Source of the DNA: Chelydra serpentina
Lineage: Eukaryota; Chordata; Testudines; Chelydridae
Direction: 5' to 3'
Assembly: GCA_037349315.1 (NCBI GenBank)
Contig: JBAIAC010000035.1
Location: forward strand, 7,144,501-7,208,500
Length of the DNA stretch: 64,000 bases
Part shown: one piece after another, positions 30,949 to 42,929 of the stretch
How the letters are laid out: every line of letters begins with the position of its first letter
Position numbering within the stretch: position 1 is the stretch's first letter
The notes under the pieces: model-generated
The model's database searches: none
What the model saw: only the letters and a program-made list of their open reading frames with translations
Told to the model about the DNA's origin: nothing
Translations under genes and position numbers: made by a program

Positions 30949-33175
30949 GGGACTATGCTGTGCTCAGCAGGTCAGCCTTCTGTGTGTACCAAGAGTCAGA
31001 TCACCTCACTTCAGTGGATAAAAGTATATCGTTCTCTCATAGCTGAAGTGCTACTGATGAGCAGGATGTATTTCGCCTTGTGCATTGGAGACAAACCGGT
31101 GTGCTGAGTTCTACGGAGGTATGCCGACCTGTACAAACCCATTGAAGACAATGGAGTGTCACTGAGGCCGTCATTTGAAATCTGTGTGGCTGCAGGGGTC
31201 ACTGAGGGCTTAACTTGGCCTGCAGAACTTTTGTTGCTGGTGACACAGTACATCAGAAGAAAAGAGCCCAGCTTACTCTAAAACCACTTCTAAAATGTCT
31301 CAAAGCCATCTAGGTGTGTCTCTGATCACGTGTCCCCATCACATGCTGTTGCCTGGCGTCTGATTGCTTGTTGACCTCCTCTTCCTGTTTATTTAAAGTT
31401 AGTTATAAACTACTGCAATATAAATATTAGTTTATGATCCTTGTAATAAACTATCTGGTTTGAACAGATTGGACAGGTAAGAGATTTCCTATTATGCTGC
31501 ATTGCTAAAGGGGAGGTGGGCCGTGGAGCAGGGATTACAGGGATGTAGGTAGAGAGAGAGAAGAGAAGCTGATTGCCCGATGGAATATTGCTTCCTTGCC
31601 TTTTCATTGTGTTTTAGGTTTTGGGTTAGTCTCAACAAATCAGGCAAATGTATTAGATGAACACCTGTCAGGGATGGACTAGGTACACTTAATCTTGCCT
31701 CGGCACAGGGGGATGGCCTACATGGCCTCTGACTGGAAGTGCATTCCTCCCCTACATTTCTATGATTCTGTGAAATAAGGGATACTTGGAATTTTGAACT
31801 CTAGCTTCTCAGGTAATAAAAGGAATAACTAGTTTTCAAATACTAGTTGAAGTCAGTGGGAGCATTTCTGTTGAGTCAGTGGCCATGTAATTTAACCCTA
31901 TTGGTTTTCAGCCTGTAGGATAACCTAAAAAAAGTTTTTTATAGTTCCCTTCAAAGGAAAGCCTACGTATTGTGATACCATGTACACGGTGGAATAAAAC
32001 CTGTCCTAGAAATTCACCAGAAGGCAGCACTCTTCTGACTTCAATATACTAAAGTGAGGTGAAAACGAACTTCCTCCAGTGTGTGGAGGAGCATGATCAC
32101 TGGTGAGTTCATTTTAATGACTGAAGGCAGAGTTTGCCTTCGGAGACCCACTTGGCTGATCTCGACTCAGATAGTCTGCTCTCCCTGGGAGTTCTCAGCA
32201 CGTAGGGGGAGCCGAATATCAGAATCCAGATCTGCGGTGTGGCTCGGAGAGGAAAATGTTGCTCTTTGTTTGTTTCTGTTATGTAATAAATTCCCATAGT
32301 GACTTATACATTCGTTCCATTTGGGGAGTCAGATAGGATGAAGTTACTTGTTTGATGACATTTCCTAGCCAAGTGGAGGGAAGGAAATAGAGAAGGCTTC
32401 TTAATTCCCTGTAATCAGTATGTTTTTGTTAAATTTTTTTTGCTTCTCAAGTTGGAAATGAATATACAATTGTCTTTTTTAATTTAGATCCCATAACACA
32501 TTGCAGATTAAATGCCATGAGTTCAAACTTAACGTTGCCTGAACATGACAGTTTCAGCCATAAGATATCAATCATCCGGTTATATAGCATTGAAGCACAC
32601 TCAGTGCCCAAACAATTACATTCATCTTAATCACAAAAGACATGCATTTAAATACTCTGCCCCTGTATTTTGTTACAATAATATTGGACATAGAGGCATG
32701 AAGGATGAATCTGTAGTGTCTAGCTCATTGCCACTTCTGAGTTAAATGGAGTACATTTGACTCCTGGTTGAAAGTGATGTATGTTAACTAACTTCATTGT
32801 GCCCAGGTATGGCAGCACACATGATAGATGGCAGCACACATGATAGGTGGTATCCCTCATCTTCTTATTGTCTCTTGAACATAATGGAGGGAACAGAGTC
32901 CAATAGCCAGAAAATACGGAGAAACTAGTAAACTTCTTACATTTCAGATAAACCATTTAACACTTGAAAATCTCACCTGATAAGAATATGATCAAAAGCA
33001 TCTAAGTAATTTAGGAGCACATTAAATTGAGACTTTTATTCCTAAGTCACTTAAGATTTTCAAAAGTACCTACCTTGGATTGTTGCGGAATATTTAATAA
33101 ACCCATATTTATTAGATGTTTGAGAGAACTGACCATAAAATTTCATGCAAACAAATAAAATCTCTACAAGCTTTA
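30949..33175. other. Mostly unrecognised sequence with one CR1 tail and a short tandem duplication
   Basis: A CR1-type 3' UTR lies at about 31605-31780. A perfect 19-bp tandem duplication, atggcagcacacatgatag, lies at 32809-32846. Near 33000-33070 there is a relic of the 'gattttcaaaagtacct' foldback family. No exon was recognised. Confidence 0.45.
31605..31780 (+). mobile_element. CR1 LINE 3' UTR fragment
   Basis: The segment includes 'atgaacacctgtcagggatg', 'acttaatcttgcctcggcac', 'gggggatggcctacatggcc' and ends 'tttctatgattctgtg', the usual order in one CR1 subfamily. No coding part remains. Confidence 0.75.
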
Positions 33176-33183
33176 TTCTAATG

Positions 33184-33578
33184 CAGGGGTGGCCAACCTG
33201 AGCCTGAGAAGGAGCCAGAATTTACCAATGTACATTGCCAAAGAGCCACAGTAACACGTCAGCAGCCCCACCCCATCCCCTGCACCTCCCATCCACCGGC
33301 AGCCCTCCCCACATCTCCCGATCAGCTGTTCCATGGCATGCAGGAGGCTCTGGGGGAGGGGAGCGAGGGCACAGCAGGCTACGGGGAGGGGGTGGGAAAG
33401 GGTGGAATGGGGGCAGGGTCTGTGGCAGAGCCAGGGGTTGAGCAGTGAGCACCCCCGTGGCACATTGGAAAGTTGGCACCTGTAGCTCCAGCCCCGGAGT
33501 CGGTGCCTATACAAGGAGCCGCAGATTAACTTCTGAAGAGCCGCATGTAGCTCCGGAGCCACAGCTTGGCCACTCCTG
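33184..33578. mobile_element. hAT-type MITE (CAGGGGTGGCCAAC termini)
   Basis: A 395-bp element from CAGGGGTGGCCAAC to GCTTGGCCACTCCTG with exact 8-bp target duplication ttctaatg (33176-33183, 33579-33586). The frames through it are compositional. Confidence 0.9.
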
Positions 33579-33586
33579 TTCTAATG

Positions 33587-35113
33587 AAAAGTTCCTGCAG
33601 ATTCCAAGGACAGAGCTGCACAATTTCGGGATAACAGGACAAGGATAACCTGTTCTATCCCAGGTTAACCTCTTAGCTGTCATTAGTTACCAGGCTGATT
33701 TGATCGCTTTCAGTGGATGTAAAAGGAAGGACTAGAGGATGACCAAACTGCTGTATTCAGATTCTCTTTCCTATGTTTATTTATAAGTGAGTGCAAGAGG
33801 CACTGTTACCAGATCTTCCAGAAGCTTCTCTGTGTGCTGAAGATCATAAAAGGTACCAACATAGGGACCCAAAACTCATTTCACACTGGCATTTGTGAAA
33901 TCAGAATCAGGCCCATAGTTTTGGAAGTGTCAAATGCAGTCAAGTTCTTATTGCAGTCCCGCTGAATGACAACGCTGAAATTTGGACTTGAAATCATTTT
34001 CAAATTGATTCAGAAATGGCTTAGATTCCCCTCTTCCCCACCCCATGCCCTAAAATTGGATTGAAGAGCAATCTAAATTATGTGGACTAAAATGACGGTG
34101 TTCTGCATTATCAACATCTTATCTGAGGACAATTTAAAATGTATTAACTTGAGTGTGGCTGATAATGTCTAAACTAACTGGTGAATCATATGCAGTAGTA
34201 GAAGAGTAATCTAAATTTCATATTAATGTCTACATTCTGTGTGTATACACACACATGATGGAGAGAAATGAAAGCTAGAGCAGTTTAATTTGTATGTAAT
34301 GATCTGGCTGGCTAGTGAGCTCTTTCTGTGAGCACCTCAGGCTCAGTTTCCTTTTTTGTAAAACAGGGATCATGATACTGGCCTCCCTTGTAAATAGCTT
34401 TGAGATCTACTGATGAAAAAAGCTATGTAACAGCTAGGTAGTGGTGGTATTTATTTATTTGTTTGTTTATTTATTTATTTTATTATGACATTGATAAGTG
34501 CTCCCATGGAGGAGTCTTGTAGGCTCCTGAAGTTAACATCCGTTTCAGGACACTTAGAGAATTGCTAAACCTATGTAGTTTTGCTGCTTTTGTCCAGATC
34601 TGGGAGAATATTTCAGTGGAGGCAAATGTTTAACTGGAATGAAATGCAGCAGCGTAGAGATTTAAAAACTCATGTGCAGACCATGGCAGTAACTTGTGCA
34701 GATAATGACCCTGAAATTATTTTATTCCCTGACAGTTTACTTATGCCAATGTCAAATTTCCCAACACTTGATTCTATTTTTAGTATTTGTCATTCTTTCC
34801 ATCCAACTTTTAATAGCTTTAACCAATCTAGAATAAATTTAATGTTGCAATCCTCAGTTTTTCCTTTTTTTTTTAATTATAAGCATGTGGTGGTGGTGTG
34901 GTTTGACACAAATATTAGTTGTTATGCCTGGTAATCATGAGGTAGCATGTCTTGGTGTCAATGTTTTTGAGGCTATGCCTGGACTGAAGGACACCTGTTT
35001 GTTCAGGCTTCCACCTCTGACAAGTGTGGCCCGTTACTGCATGAAGCTTTTTGTGGTGCACTGAACATTCTTTTTGACTTGGCAAAATTATAAGGGCTAT
35101 TTTTTTCTTAAAC
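33587..35113. other. Unrecognised sequence with a MIR-like relic and a TTTA microsatellite
   Basis: A MIR/L2-type tail lies at about 34330-34440 (cagtttccttttttgtaaaa, agctttgagatctactgatg). A TTTA/TTTG simple repeat is at 34450-34485. No exon was recognised. Confidence 0.45.
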
Positions 35114-36149
35114 TATGACCGATTTTGAGCTATTCTGTAATAATGCATGAATACTGTGTGGTGACCTTGTTATCGGGATGTTTACTTGTATGTCTATACT
35201 GGTTTGTATAATTGGATGCTGTAAGAAAAAGAAGCAGGAAGGAAACAATGGCTCAAGATAAGCCACCCCAAGGTAAACACTTGGGGGTTGTTACAGGACA
35301 ATGGGAGAACCACTGTGCTGTGCCTTCCAAACTGGTTTGGACAAGTAGGGCAAAAACCCTGAACTGACAGGAACAAAGGAACACCAGCTGGATTATAGGG
35401 GACTTTCTCTCTCAGCGGGGAAGAGAGTTACTGGGGGGAACTGTTGAAGGAAACCAGTGGGAGCCTGTGTCAATCTAGGGTGACTGGAGAAGCCAGGCCG
35501 GTCTAGGGTACCATCAAGTAAGACCAGCATCCATGTAGAGAGTTCTAATATCCTTTTCTTCTAAAGGCTTTACTCCCAGCTATTAAAATTAAACAGTACT
35601 TGGGTAGAAGACGGCTTTCTGATCTCTCTATTCACCACTGGCAAAAGATTTCCAAAGGAAAGAACGGCAGGTGCTGAACCAGACCGGCTGGGTAATCATG
35701 GTGGATTAACAGAATGGTGTAGGCCAGGGCCCGGTCTAAGGGTGGGAGAACTGCAAAAATCCTCTCCAGGATAGGTAAAGGCAGGAGCCCTGACATCTGA
35801 GGGCATGTCTACACTTATCTCCGGAGTGATCGATCCAGCGGGGGTTGATTTATCGTGTCTAGTCTAGGCGCGATAAATTGACCGCCGAGTGCTCTCCTGT
35901 CGACTCTGGTACTCCTCAGAGTCGACGGAGAGCATCAGCAGTCAACCTACCGCAGTGAAGACACCGCGGTAAGTAGATCTAAGTACATCGACTTCAGCTA
36001 CGCTATTCAGGTAGCTGAAGTTGCGTAACTTAGATCGACATTTTCCTCCCCGCCCCCACCCCATCCCCCAATGTAGACCAGGCCTGAGGGTGTGCACTCT
36101 GAGAGACCAGGAAGGGGACAGAGGTGCAGTGAGCCCTGTAACAGTGACA
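35114..36149 (+). mobile_element. LTR-like repeat, copy 2 (interrupted by a MITE)
   Basis: It is a diverged copy of 7337-8578: the same order of 'aatgcatgaatactg', 'gttatcgggatgtttac', 'ctcaagataagccac', 'aaaggctttactccc', 'ctctctattcaccact' and 'gagaccaggaaggggacag'. The ends are tatgaccgatttt and cagtgaca. No internal retroviral genes are present. The MITE at 35801-36084 interrupts it about 20 bases before the corresponding point in copy 1. Confidence 0.6.
35801..36084. mobile_element. PIF/Harbinger-like MITE
   Basis: It starts gggcatgtctacactta and ends aatgtagaccaggcc, with tga duplications (35798-35800, 36085-36087). The interior contains cgataaattgaccgccgag and aagtacatcgacttcagcta, closely related, in inverted orientation, to the 21407 copy. 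Confidence 0.85.
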
Positions 36150-37502
36150 CTAATAATGTTTTATTTTAAATAAATTATTTTCAAAGAGTTTGTTGACATG
36201 CCACATGTGCATAAGTTGACTAGAATTTCCTAGAAGGAATCATGAATATGGAATAAGACACAGGTTGTGGAATTAATAGGATGTGGTATTGTTAATTAAA
36301 GTTTTCATCAATAACGTATGATGTGAGTTTAAGGTTCCATGGTCAATTTTATAGTTTGCATATCCTGATGTTTAAAAGCTTCACTTTGCAACTTTAATGT
36401 TTGTTTGACAGTATTTTGTATGGAGTGTACAGTATAGTACTTCAGAGGTTAGTGCTTCTGTACGATGCTGTGGATCTGTTACATCATAGTAGCTGAATTA
36501 TTAAGCTTGTAAAAGCACCAGATGAAATATCCAAACCATACTGAAAATGCAAATCTGCAAGTTATGATAGTGGAGGAATGTGTTGGAGCATTTTGGAGTA
36601 GGGCTAATAAATGAGCATTAAACCACTAATACCACTGCATTTTTGGTGATGGAAATAGCTTAAGCATATGTGTAGCTATCATCATGGAATGCAGTACAGA
36701 TAAGTGGGATTTCCCTGCTGCGGAGGAAGTGTGGCAAACAGCCACTTGAAGGAAAGGAAGTGCGTGTTCGGAGCGGGAAGTTGTTATATAATACTGTGAT
36801 TTTTATAGTAGGTAAAGTAAAAGATAAGGAATAGAATGCTTGTCTTGAAGTTACTATAGAAAGTAATGAGTGTATAGACTATGACTAGCAGGGAATAAAA
36901 TGCTGCATGGCAATAGCTGAGATCCGTCTCTGAGCTGATGGATTATTAAAAGCTTTGAACAGACGAGTAGAGCTGGGTGTGTGCTGCTTGGGAAGCTAGA
37001 TGAATATACAGAAGAAAGTACTGAGGCAGGAGTCTGCATAGAAGACCAAGGGAGTATAGAGGAAAATGGGTTGGGATGTAGGGTGGAAGAAATACTGATG
37101 AAAATGAGAAGCAGTGCAGAGATTCAAGAAGCTGGGAGATGTGGTCAGAGAGAAGGAAAAGGAAAGAACAAGTGGTTATGTGTTTGTTGTAAACTGCAGT
37201 GGTTTAAAACTTAAAATTGAGTCAGCCGCTGCTTAAAAGGTCAGAGGAAGACTCTGCCCATTGCTGGCATCATGTTTCAGGCCTGAGGACAAGGAGAGTC
37301 AGATAAAGGGGCATTTGGACCTAATTATGGGATACAGGCAGCTAGGAGATGGACCACATCTGGGAAATATGAAACACGTGGTCACCCCCAGTAGTACAGT
37401 CTTAATGTCTTCCAACTTTCTCGCAAAGACTGAGGTTTAGGACAATAGAACATGTGAAAGAGTGGCTATTTCAGGAAAGACACAAATGGGGAATTGCCAG
37501 TC
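36150..37502. other. Unrecognised non-coding sequence
   Basis: AT-rich unique sequence. Open frames of 60-77 codons near 36854-37214 show no recognisable domain and are best treated as chance. Confidence 0.45.
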
Positions 37503-37505
37503 TAA

Positions 37506-37804
37506 GGGCTTGTCTACACTGCAACGTTATCGACAAACGTTTTGTCTTTCACGCGTACTTTAAAACGCCCCGCCTCCGCGAAAGACAAAAGTGTTGCCCA
37601 CGCAAGTGGCAATGTGAACGCGGCTTTGTCGGCAGAAGCGCTCTCCTGACGACAAAGCTAATGCTGCTCGCAGGGCTGGAAGTATTTTGTCGGCAAAAGT
37701 GCCAACAAAATACTGACGGAGAGCGTTCACACACGCTGAGTTTTAGCGACAAGGCTGTGTCGACAGAGCCTTGCCGCTAAAAGCTGCGTAATGTAGACAA
37801 GCCG
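37506..37804. mobile_element. PIF/Harbinger-like MITE, CpG-rich interior
   Basis: It starts gggcttgtctacactgcaac and ends taatgtagacaagccg, with TAA duplications (37503-37505, 37805-37807). The interior has repeated self-complementary units such as cgacaaacgttttgtctttc, ttttgtcggcaaaagtg and gcgacaaggctgtgtcgac. Non-coding. Confidence 0.88.
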
Positions 37805-38092
37805 TAAGTTAGTAACTCTTACAAGAAATAAAAAGTGGAATGATTTCCACGGCATGCAGTGTATCCAATGAATGTAATGTAGTATATTTCCATAAAGTTT
37901 AGCTCTTGCTTTAAACTTTCCACTGATATGGCGCATTTGCAGTGCTGTAATTAAGGTTTCATTAATGTTTCCATTATAGTGTCCATATTTTTAGGACCAT
38001 GGAAACAAATCACTCCAGCTAGCAGGTTGGCTTACATACACTACACCATTTCTGTGCAGGCACGACTGTTATATTCCTAACTATACGATCAT

Positions 38093-38400
38093 CCAAAGAG
38101 GATGGATCTAGACTGTTCTCAGTGGTAGAAGATGACAGAACAAGGAGTAATGGTCTCAAGTTGCAGAGGGGGAGGTTTAGGTTGGATATTAGGAAAAACT
38201 TTTTCACTAGTAGGGTGGTGAAGCACTGGAATGGGTTACCTAGGGAGGTGGTGGAATCTCCTTCCTTAGAGGTTTTTAAGGTCAGGCTTGACAAAGCCCT
38301 GGCTGGGATGATCTAGTTGGGGTTGGTCCTGCTTTGAGCAGGGGGTTGGACTAGATGACCTCCTGAGGTCCCTTCCAACCCTGAGATTCTATGATTCTAT
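38093..38400 (+). mobile_element. Young 5'-truncated CR1 LINE
   Basis: It encodes the last 60-odd residues of CR1 ORF2, identical in the reading frame to the C-terminus of the intact copy at 13163, followed by the same 3' UTR and ATTCTATG-type end. A candidate 6-bp duplication, gatcat, lies at 38087-38092 and 38401-38406. It is clearly the same active-era subfamily. Confidence 0.93.
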
Positions 38401-38591
38401 GATCATATTCAACTGCTTTGTTGCTGTTCAAAACAGATAATTAGAACCATCTAAGTTAGTAGGGTTTCAAAACCAAGAACTGTATGGTATGTTGAATCCA
38501 TCACCAGGCTGGGAATGTGCGAGAGCCAGCCAGACTGACACAGGAAAATCATCAGGGTGTTTCAGTTCCAAACGCTACAGAGAACGGAGGA

Positions 38592-39005
38592 CATAATAAT
38601 AATGCTCTGCCCTTTATGTGAATAGTACCTGTCATCCAAGGATTTCAAAGGACTCTACTAAGGGCAGGTCTACACTAGCCCCGAAATTCGAACTAAGATA
38701 TGCGACTTCAGCTACGTGAATAACGTAGCTGAAGTCGAACTATCTTAGTTCGAATGAAAAAGCACTTACCCGGGGTCCACACGCGGCGCGCAGGCTCCCC
38801 CGTCGACTCCGCCTACTCCGTTCGTCGAGCTGGATTACCAGCGTCGACGACGGAGCACTTCCTGGTTCGATTTATCGCGTCTAGACAAGACGCGATAAAT
38901 CGAACCCAGAACATCGATCGCGCGCCTCCGACCGGACGCGTAAGTATAGACGTACCCTAAGAGGAATACATATTATTATTCCCATTTTGTAGGTTGCGTT
39001 CAGGT
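38592..39005 (-). mobile_element. MIR/L2-like relic split by a MITE
   Basis: The left part (cctgtcatccaaggatttca) and right part (ttattattcccattttgtag) match the order of a degraded antisense MIR/L2-type repeat. The MITE at 38662-38957 lies between them. Confidence 0.5.
38662..38957. mobile_element. PIF/Harbinger-like MITE
   Basis: It starts gggcaggtctacactagcc and ends taagtatagacgtaccc, with TAA duplications (38659-38661, 38958-38960). The interior holds perfect or near-perfect arms: aactaagatatgcgacttca against gaagtcgaactatcttagtt, and gatttatcgcgtctagac against tagacaagacgcgataaatc. It is the same subfamily as 57325. Confidence 0.92.
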
Positions 39006-39559
39006 TCTATTTAAATCAGTTCAGGACTGCAAGAGTTTGAACCTCAGCAGATGCTCTTCATAATACCCCTAATTGCCCCTTTCTCCAGAACATCCCAAAT
39101 TGTGCCTGAAGACTGCAACTCCAGGACCTGAAATACCCTCAGAATGGGCCCTGCAGGGTTCAGATTGTGCACTCACCCAGAAGAGGTAGTGATATTAGAT
39201 CGGGCTTGGGCATAAAGAGATTCTTTGTTATCTAACATTGATTGCACCCAGATAAGGGCCTTGTTCTTCATAAAACATATGTCGACATTCAGTGCCAAAA
39301 GCGTGGCAGAAAATATGTCCTTTTCTCCATGAATTCTCAGCTCCCTGCAGTGTCATTGGGCACAATTCAGACATCTCTTGGAAAAGTCTCCACAGCGATT
39401 GTTTTCATGAAAGATGCGTCGCAGTGACAAGTTGTACCTTTCGTAAGTGCTCTTCAACAGAGCACACCTTTGTGCATTGAGGCCCGTGAAAGCACTGGGG
39501 AATAACTTTCGTTTCTCACAGCAAAGGGGGATGAATTTACCCAAAGAAGCCCTTCACAG
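39006..39559. other. Unrecognised sequence upstream of a LINE relic
   Basis: It could include the 5' part of the LINE fragment that starts near 39560, but I cannot recognise domain residues. Confidence 0.35.
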
Positions 39560-40990
39560 ACCCGAACATGGCACTTCTACCACTAGACCCCTCACTTGTG
39601 GAGTCCCACAAGGAACTGTTCTCTCTCTCCCTGGTCCTGTTCAACATCTACATGAAGCCACTAGGTGAACTGGTAAAATTACACCGACTCAAGTGCCAGC
39701 CATATGTTATACTTCACCACCTACAACCACACCAGTACCAGCAAGTTGGTCCAGTGCTTGGACAAGATCTGCTCGTGGTTGAAGAACAGCTGGCTGAAGC
39801 TGAACCTGACCAAGCCAGAGATCGTGCTGGTGGGCAGAGGGAAGCACTTTAGAGTTTGTAGCCACAGTGTGGTCTCCTTTGATTTAAGGCCCATGCCTAT
39901 GATTAGTCAATTGAGTCCATAGCTTACGAGTGCTCCTGGACTCCTTGCTGACCCTAAACTCTCACCCAGCAGCATCTGCAAGAATCCATCATGACTGCTT
40001 AGTTAGGAGACTCTTTTCCAGCCAGATAGTTTGAGACCTGGCTTCAATTATACATGCCTTCATCACCTCCCGTCTGGAGTACACTATACCTGGGCAAGAA
40101 GCCATCAGCCCTTGGGGAAACTTCAGAATGCTTCAGCATGTCTCCTTAGGCTACATCCACACTACCCGCCCAATTCGGCGAGTAGCAATCGATGTTCTGG
40201 GATCGATTTATCGCGTCTCATGTAGACGCGACAAATCGATCCCAGAGGCGCTCCCCGTCGACTCTGGAACTCCAGCTCGGCGCGAGGAGTAAGCGGAGTC
40301 GACGGGGGAGCCTGCCTGCTGCCGTGTGGACCCAAGGTAAGTAGTTTGTAATTCGATCTAAGATGCTTCGACTTCAGCTACGCTATTCACATAGCTGAAG
40401 TTGCGTATCTTAGATCGATCCCGCATGGACCAGCCCTTAGTAGTGTTAGCTACCATGAGCACATCGCACCTCTCCTCTGCTCTCTACATTGGCTCCCTAT
40501 AGAATATAGAGTCAAGTTCAAGGTCTTGGTCCTTATCTTCAAGGTGCTCAATGGCCTGGGCCCAGGATATCGAAAAGATTGCCTAAAGTTCCGGGATGAA
40601 GACTGTGATTGACAACTCTGCTCCTCAAACACAGTGGAACACTCTGCCATAAGCGTCAAGCTTGTCTGTGCAGGAGACGGGGCTTTCTTGGGCCGGTCTG
40701 AAAGTGTGGAACAAACGCCCATGAGAACTAAAGACCACTGCGAACTTCACCATCTTCCACTCCAAGGGCACGGTGCACTTCTTCAACTTCCACTCTTTGT
40801 CACAAATACGTGGTGGCATGTGCATTTTATAGACAAAACCATACCAAATCAAAACATTGCACTGCGCACAAAGTTGTTGATAGACGGGAGAGACACGTGT
40901 GACATGTGACAGATGTTAGTCACATCGCTTACTGCACAACTGGAAGGTGTTGGGATGCTGCAGTGATGAGGGCAGTATAAGAATCTGTCA
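39560..40990 (+). mobile_element. Degenerate L3/CR1-like LINE, split by a MITE
   Basis: Frame-shifted translations show reverse transcriptase and downstream phrases: LFNIYMKPLGELV (near 39630), NSWLKLNLTKPEIVLVGRG (39790) and IEYRVKFKVLVLIFKVLNGL (40500). The 3' end near 40910-40980 (gatgctgcagtgatgagggc) matches 56240-56265. It is broken by many stops. The MITE at 40149-40436 interrupts it. Confidence 0.8.
40149..40436. mobile_element. PIF/Harbinger-like MITE
   Basis: It starts ggctacatccacactaccc and ends catggaccagccc with TTA duplications (40146-40148, 40437-40439). Interior arms include gatttatcgcgtctcatgt against tagacgcgacaaatcgatc. It lies inside a LINE relic. Confidence 0.9.
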
Positions 40991-41195
40991 TGGCAGATGT
41001 TGAATCAAGTTACTGGTGACTAGGTGAGCATGTTTCGCTTTATATACCATGAAGAAATAGGAGTATTTCTTCAGACTTTAGGAATTTAATCCATGGACTT
41101 AAGCCCATATTTTCCAAGGCATATGGGTGCCTAAAGATTGGTGGGATATTTTTGAAAGTACCCATTGAGGTCATTGTTCTGTGAAAAGCTCACTA

Positions 41196-41831
41196 GGGTT
41201 ATGCAGACACTGTACCTGGGAGCAATCCTCCAGCCACGTGGACAGATTCATGTTAGCTAAAAACAGCTGTGATATTGTGGCTCGGGCCACAGCTCAGGGT
41301 TTCAAGACCACTCAACCCCCCCAGCTTTGAGAGCCCAAGCTGCAGCCCTGAGCCACAATGTCCTCGCTGCAATTTCTAGCACACTAGTGCAAGTCTCTCT
41401 ACCCTGGCTGGGACGCTCGCTCCCTGCTGCAGTGTAGACCAGGGGTCTCAAACACGCAGCCCGCGGGTCGCCGGGCTCCCCGCGCCTTCCCCCCGCACTC
41501 CCCCCACCCAATTTTTTTATTTTTATTTTAGCTGTCTGGCGGCGGGAACTGCCTGGGGGTTTAAAAAAAATGGGGGGGGGGGCCGCGGGGAGCCCGGTGG
41601 GCCGCAGGGAAGAGCGTCGCAGTTTCTGGGAGGGAGGGAGGAGGAGCGGGAAGCCGTGCGCACAGGGGAGGAGGTGGAGAAGGGGCGGGGCCTAATGGAA
41701 GGGGTGGCGTGGGGGCGGGGCCGGGGGCAGCGAGAGGGCGGGGTCAGTGATGCGGCCCTCGGGCCAATGCACTAGTCCTCATGCGGCCCTCGTGGTAATT
41801 TGAGTTTGAGACCCCTGGTGTAGACATACCC
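41196..41831. mobile_element. PIF/Harbinger-like MITE split by a hAT
   Basis: The left end is gggttatgcagacactgtac and the right end agtgtagacataccc, the latter split by the 41440-41817 element. Interior arms: gctcagggtttcaagacca against ctttgagagcccaagctgc-type text. Right-end excision of the hAT restores the terminal repeat. Confidence 0.75.
41440..41817. mobile_element. hAT-type MITE inserted in a MITE terminus
   Basis: A 378-bp element from CAGGGGTCTCAAAC to GTTTGAGACCCCTG, a perfect 14-bp terminal inverted repeat. The 8-bp target duplication gtgtagac (41432-41439, 41818-41825) is itself part of the host MITE terminus. It is very GC-rich inside and non-coding. Confidence 0.93.
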
Positions 41832-42429
41832 TAGGTATCTGTTCTGTAACATTTTTGAAAATATAGCCCCTAGTGGTAGGATTTTACACCATGCCACATA
41901 CTGTATGGACGTTCAGATAAACATAATTTCTGTCACACTTTTTTTTCCATTGGCATGATTGTTCTGACCATTAGGTGTTCATTATTTTGTTGTTGGGTAT
42001 CTTTTTTTTATTTTTTGGAAGGAAAATAAACAAAAATCTATCGCATTTAATTTTTATCTGCAGATGTAGTCCCAATTTTTCTACTGTGCTGCTGCCATTT
42101 CCCCATGGTCTAGTAGTATGTCTGTGTGTGGGCACTGCTTTAACAAACTCCTGCTATTGAAATGTTTCTTGAGTTGTTTTAGTTTATAGGGGGATTTCAG
42201 AAGTAGATCCAGTCAATTTCAGCTTTATTTGTAAACATTTTAAATATTTCTACATTGAAATACTTTGAGATCCCAGGTTTTACAGGAAATTTCCAGGAGC
42301 TCAAGATAGGACAATTTGGAGATGACAGACTACACCATAGAATTGGCTTCTCCCCCTCAACCTCTCTCCCAAGCATTTGAACCTACTTTTTCCTCAAGCC
42401 AAGCATGTAGCAGGTGGGTTGGGAGCCCT
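41832..42429. other. Unrecognised non-coding sequence
   Basis: AT-rich unique sequence between two MITEs; no exon or RNA gene recognised. Confidence 0.45.
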
Positions 42430-42642
42430 GGGACTTGTCTACATTGGAGTTTTGCACTGGTGTGATTTCTGATGTGTCTATACCAGTATATACTTCCAGT
42501 GTAGTTGCATTGGACCAGTTTCAGGCTAGGATAAGTTGCATTTGTGTAAATCCTAGTCTGCATGATTGGCAGTATATCTATAATAGGGTTTTGTACTGAC
42601 TTAGCTACATCAAGTTACAACCCCTAATGTAGACCTAGTCCC
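42430..42642. mobile_element. PIF/Harbinger-like MITE
   Basis: It starts gggacttgtctacattgga and ends ctaatgtagacctagtccc. Interior: tatgcagactaggatt-type arms (ggctaggataagttgcattt, aaatcctagtctgcatga). The 3-bp flanks (cct, tag) do not match, so they have decayed or the boundary is off. Confidence 0.75.
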
Positions 42643-42929
42643 TAGAGATCTCCTTGCTTACTATGGAATGTCAGGGGTCTGGAGAGACAAGGTAGGATTG
42701 GAAGGGATGTGAAATGCCCCATAGACACAAGGGAGCAGAAGGGTTATTGTAAATTTACTTTAAGCCCATCTCTAAATGGCTGCCAGATTTCAGTTTCACC
42801 TTTTTTTTCCCCCAGCAAAACACGGGCAAACTTTCACTTTCACTTCTGTGCATGTTTGTTTCTATCTAAAATGTAACACCAGGGTGATGAGCACAATAGA
42901 AACACTTTGTTTCTACGTATCATCTAATC

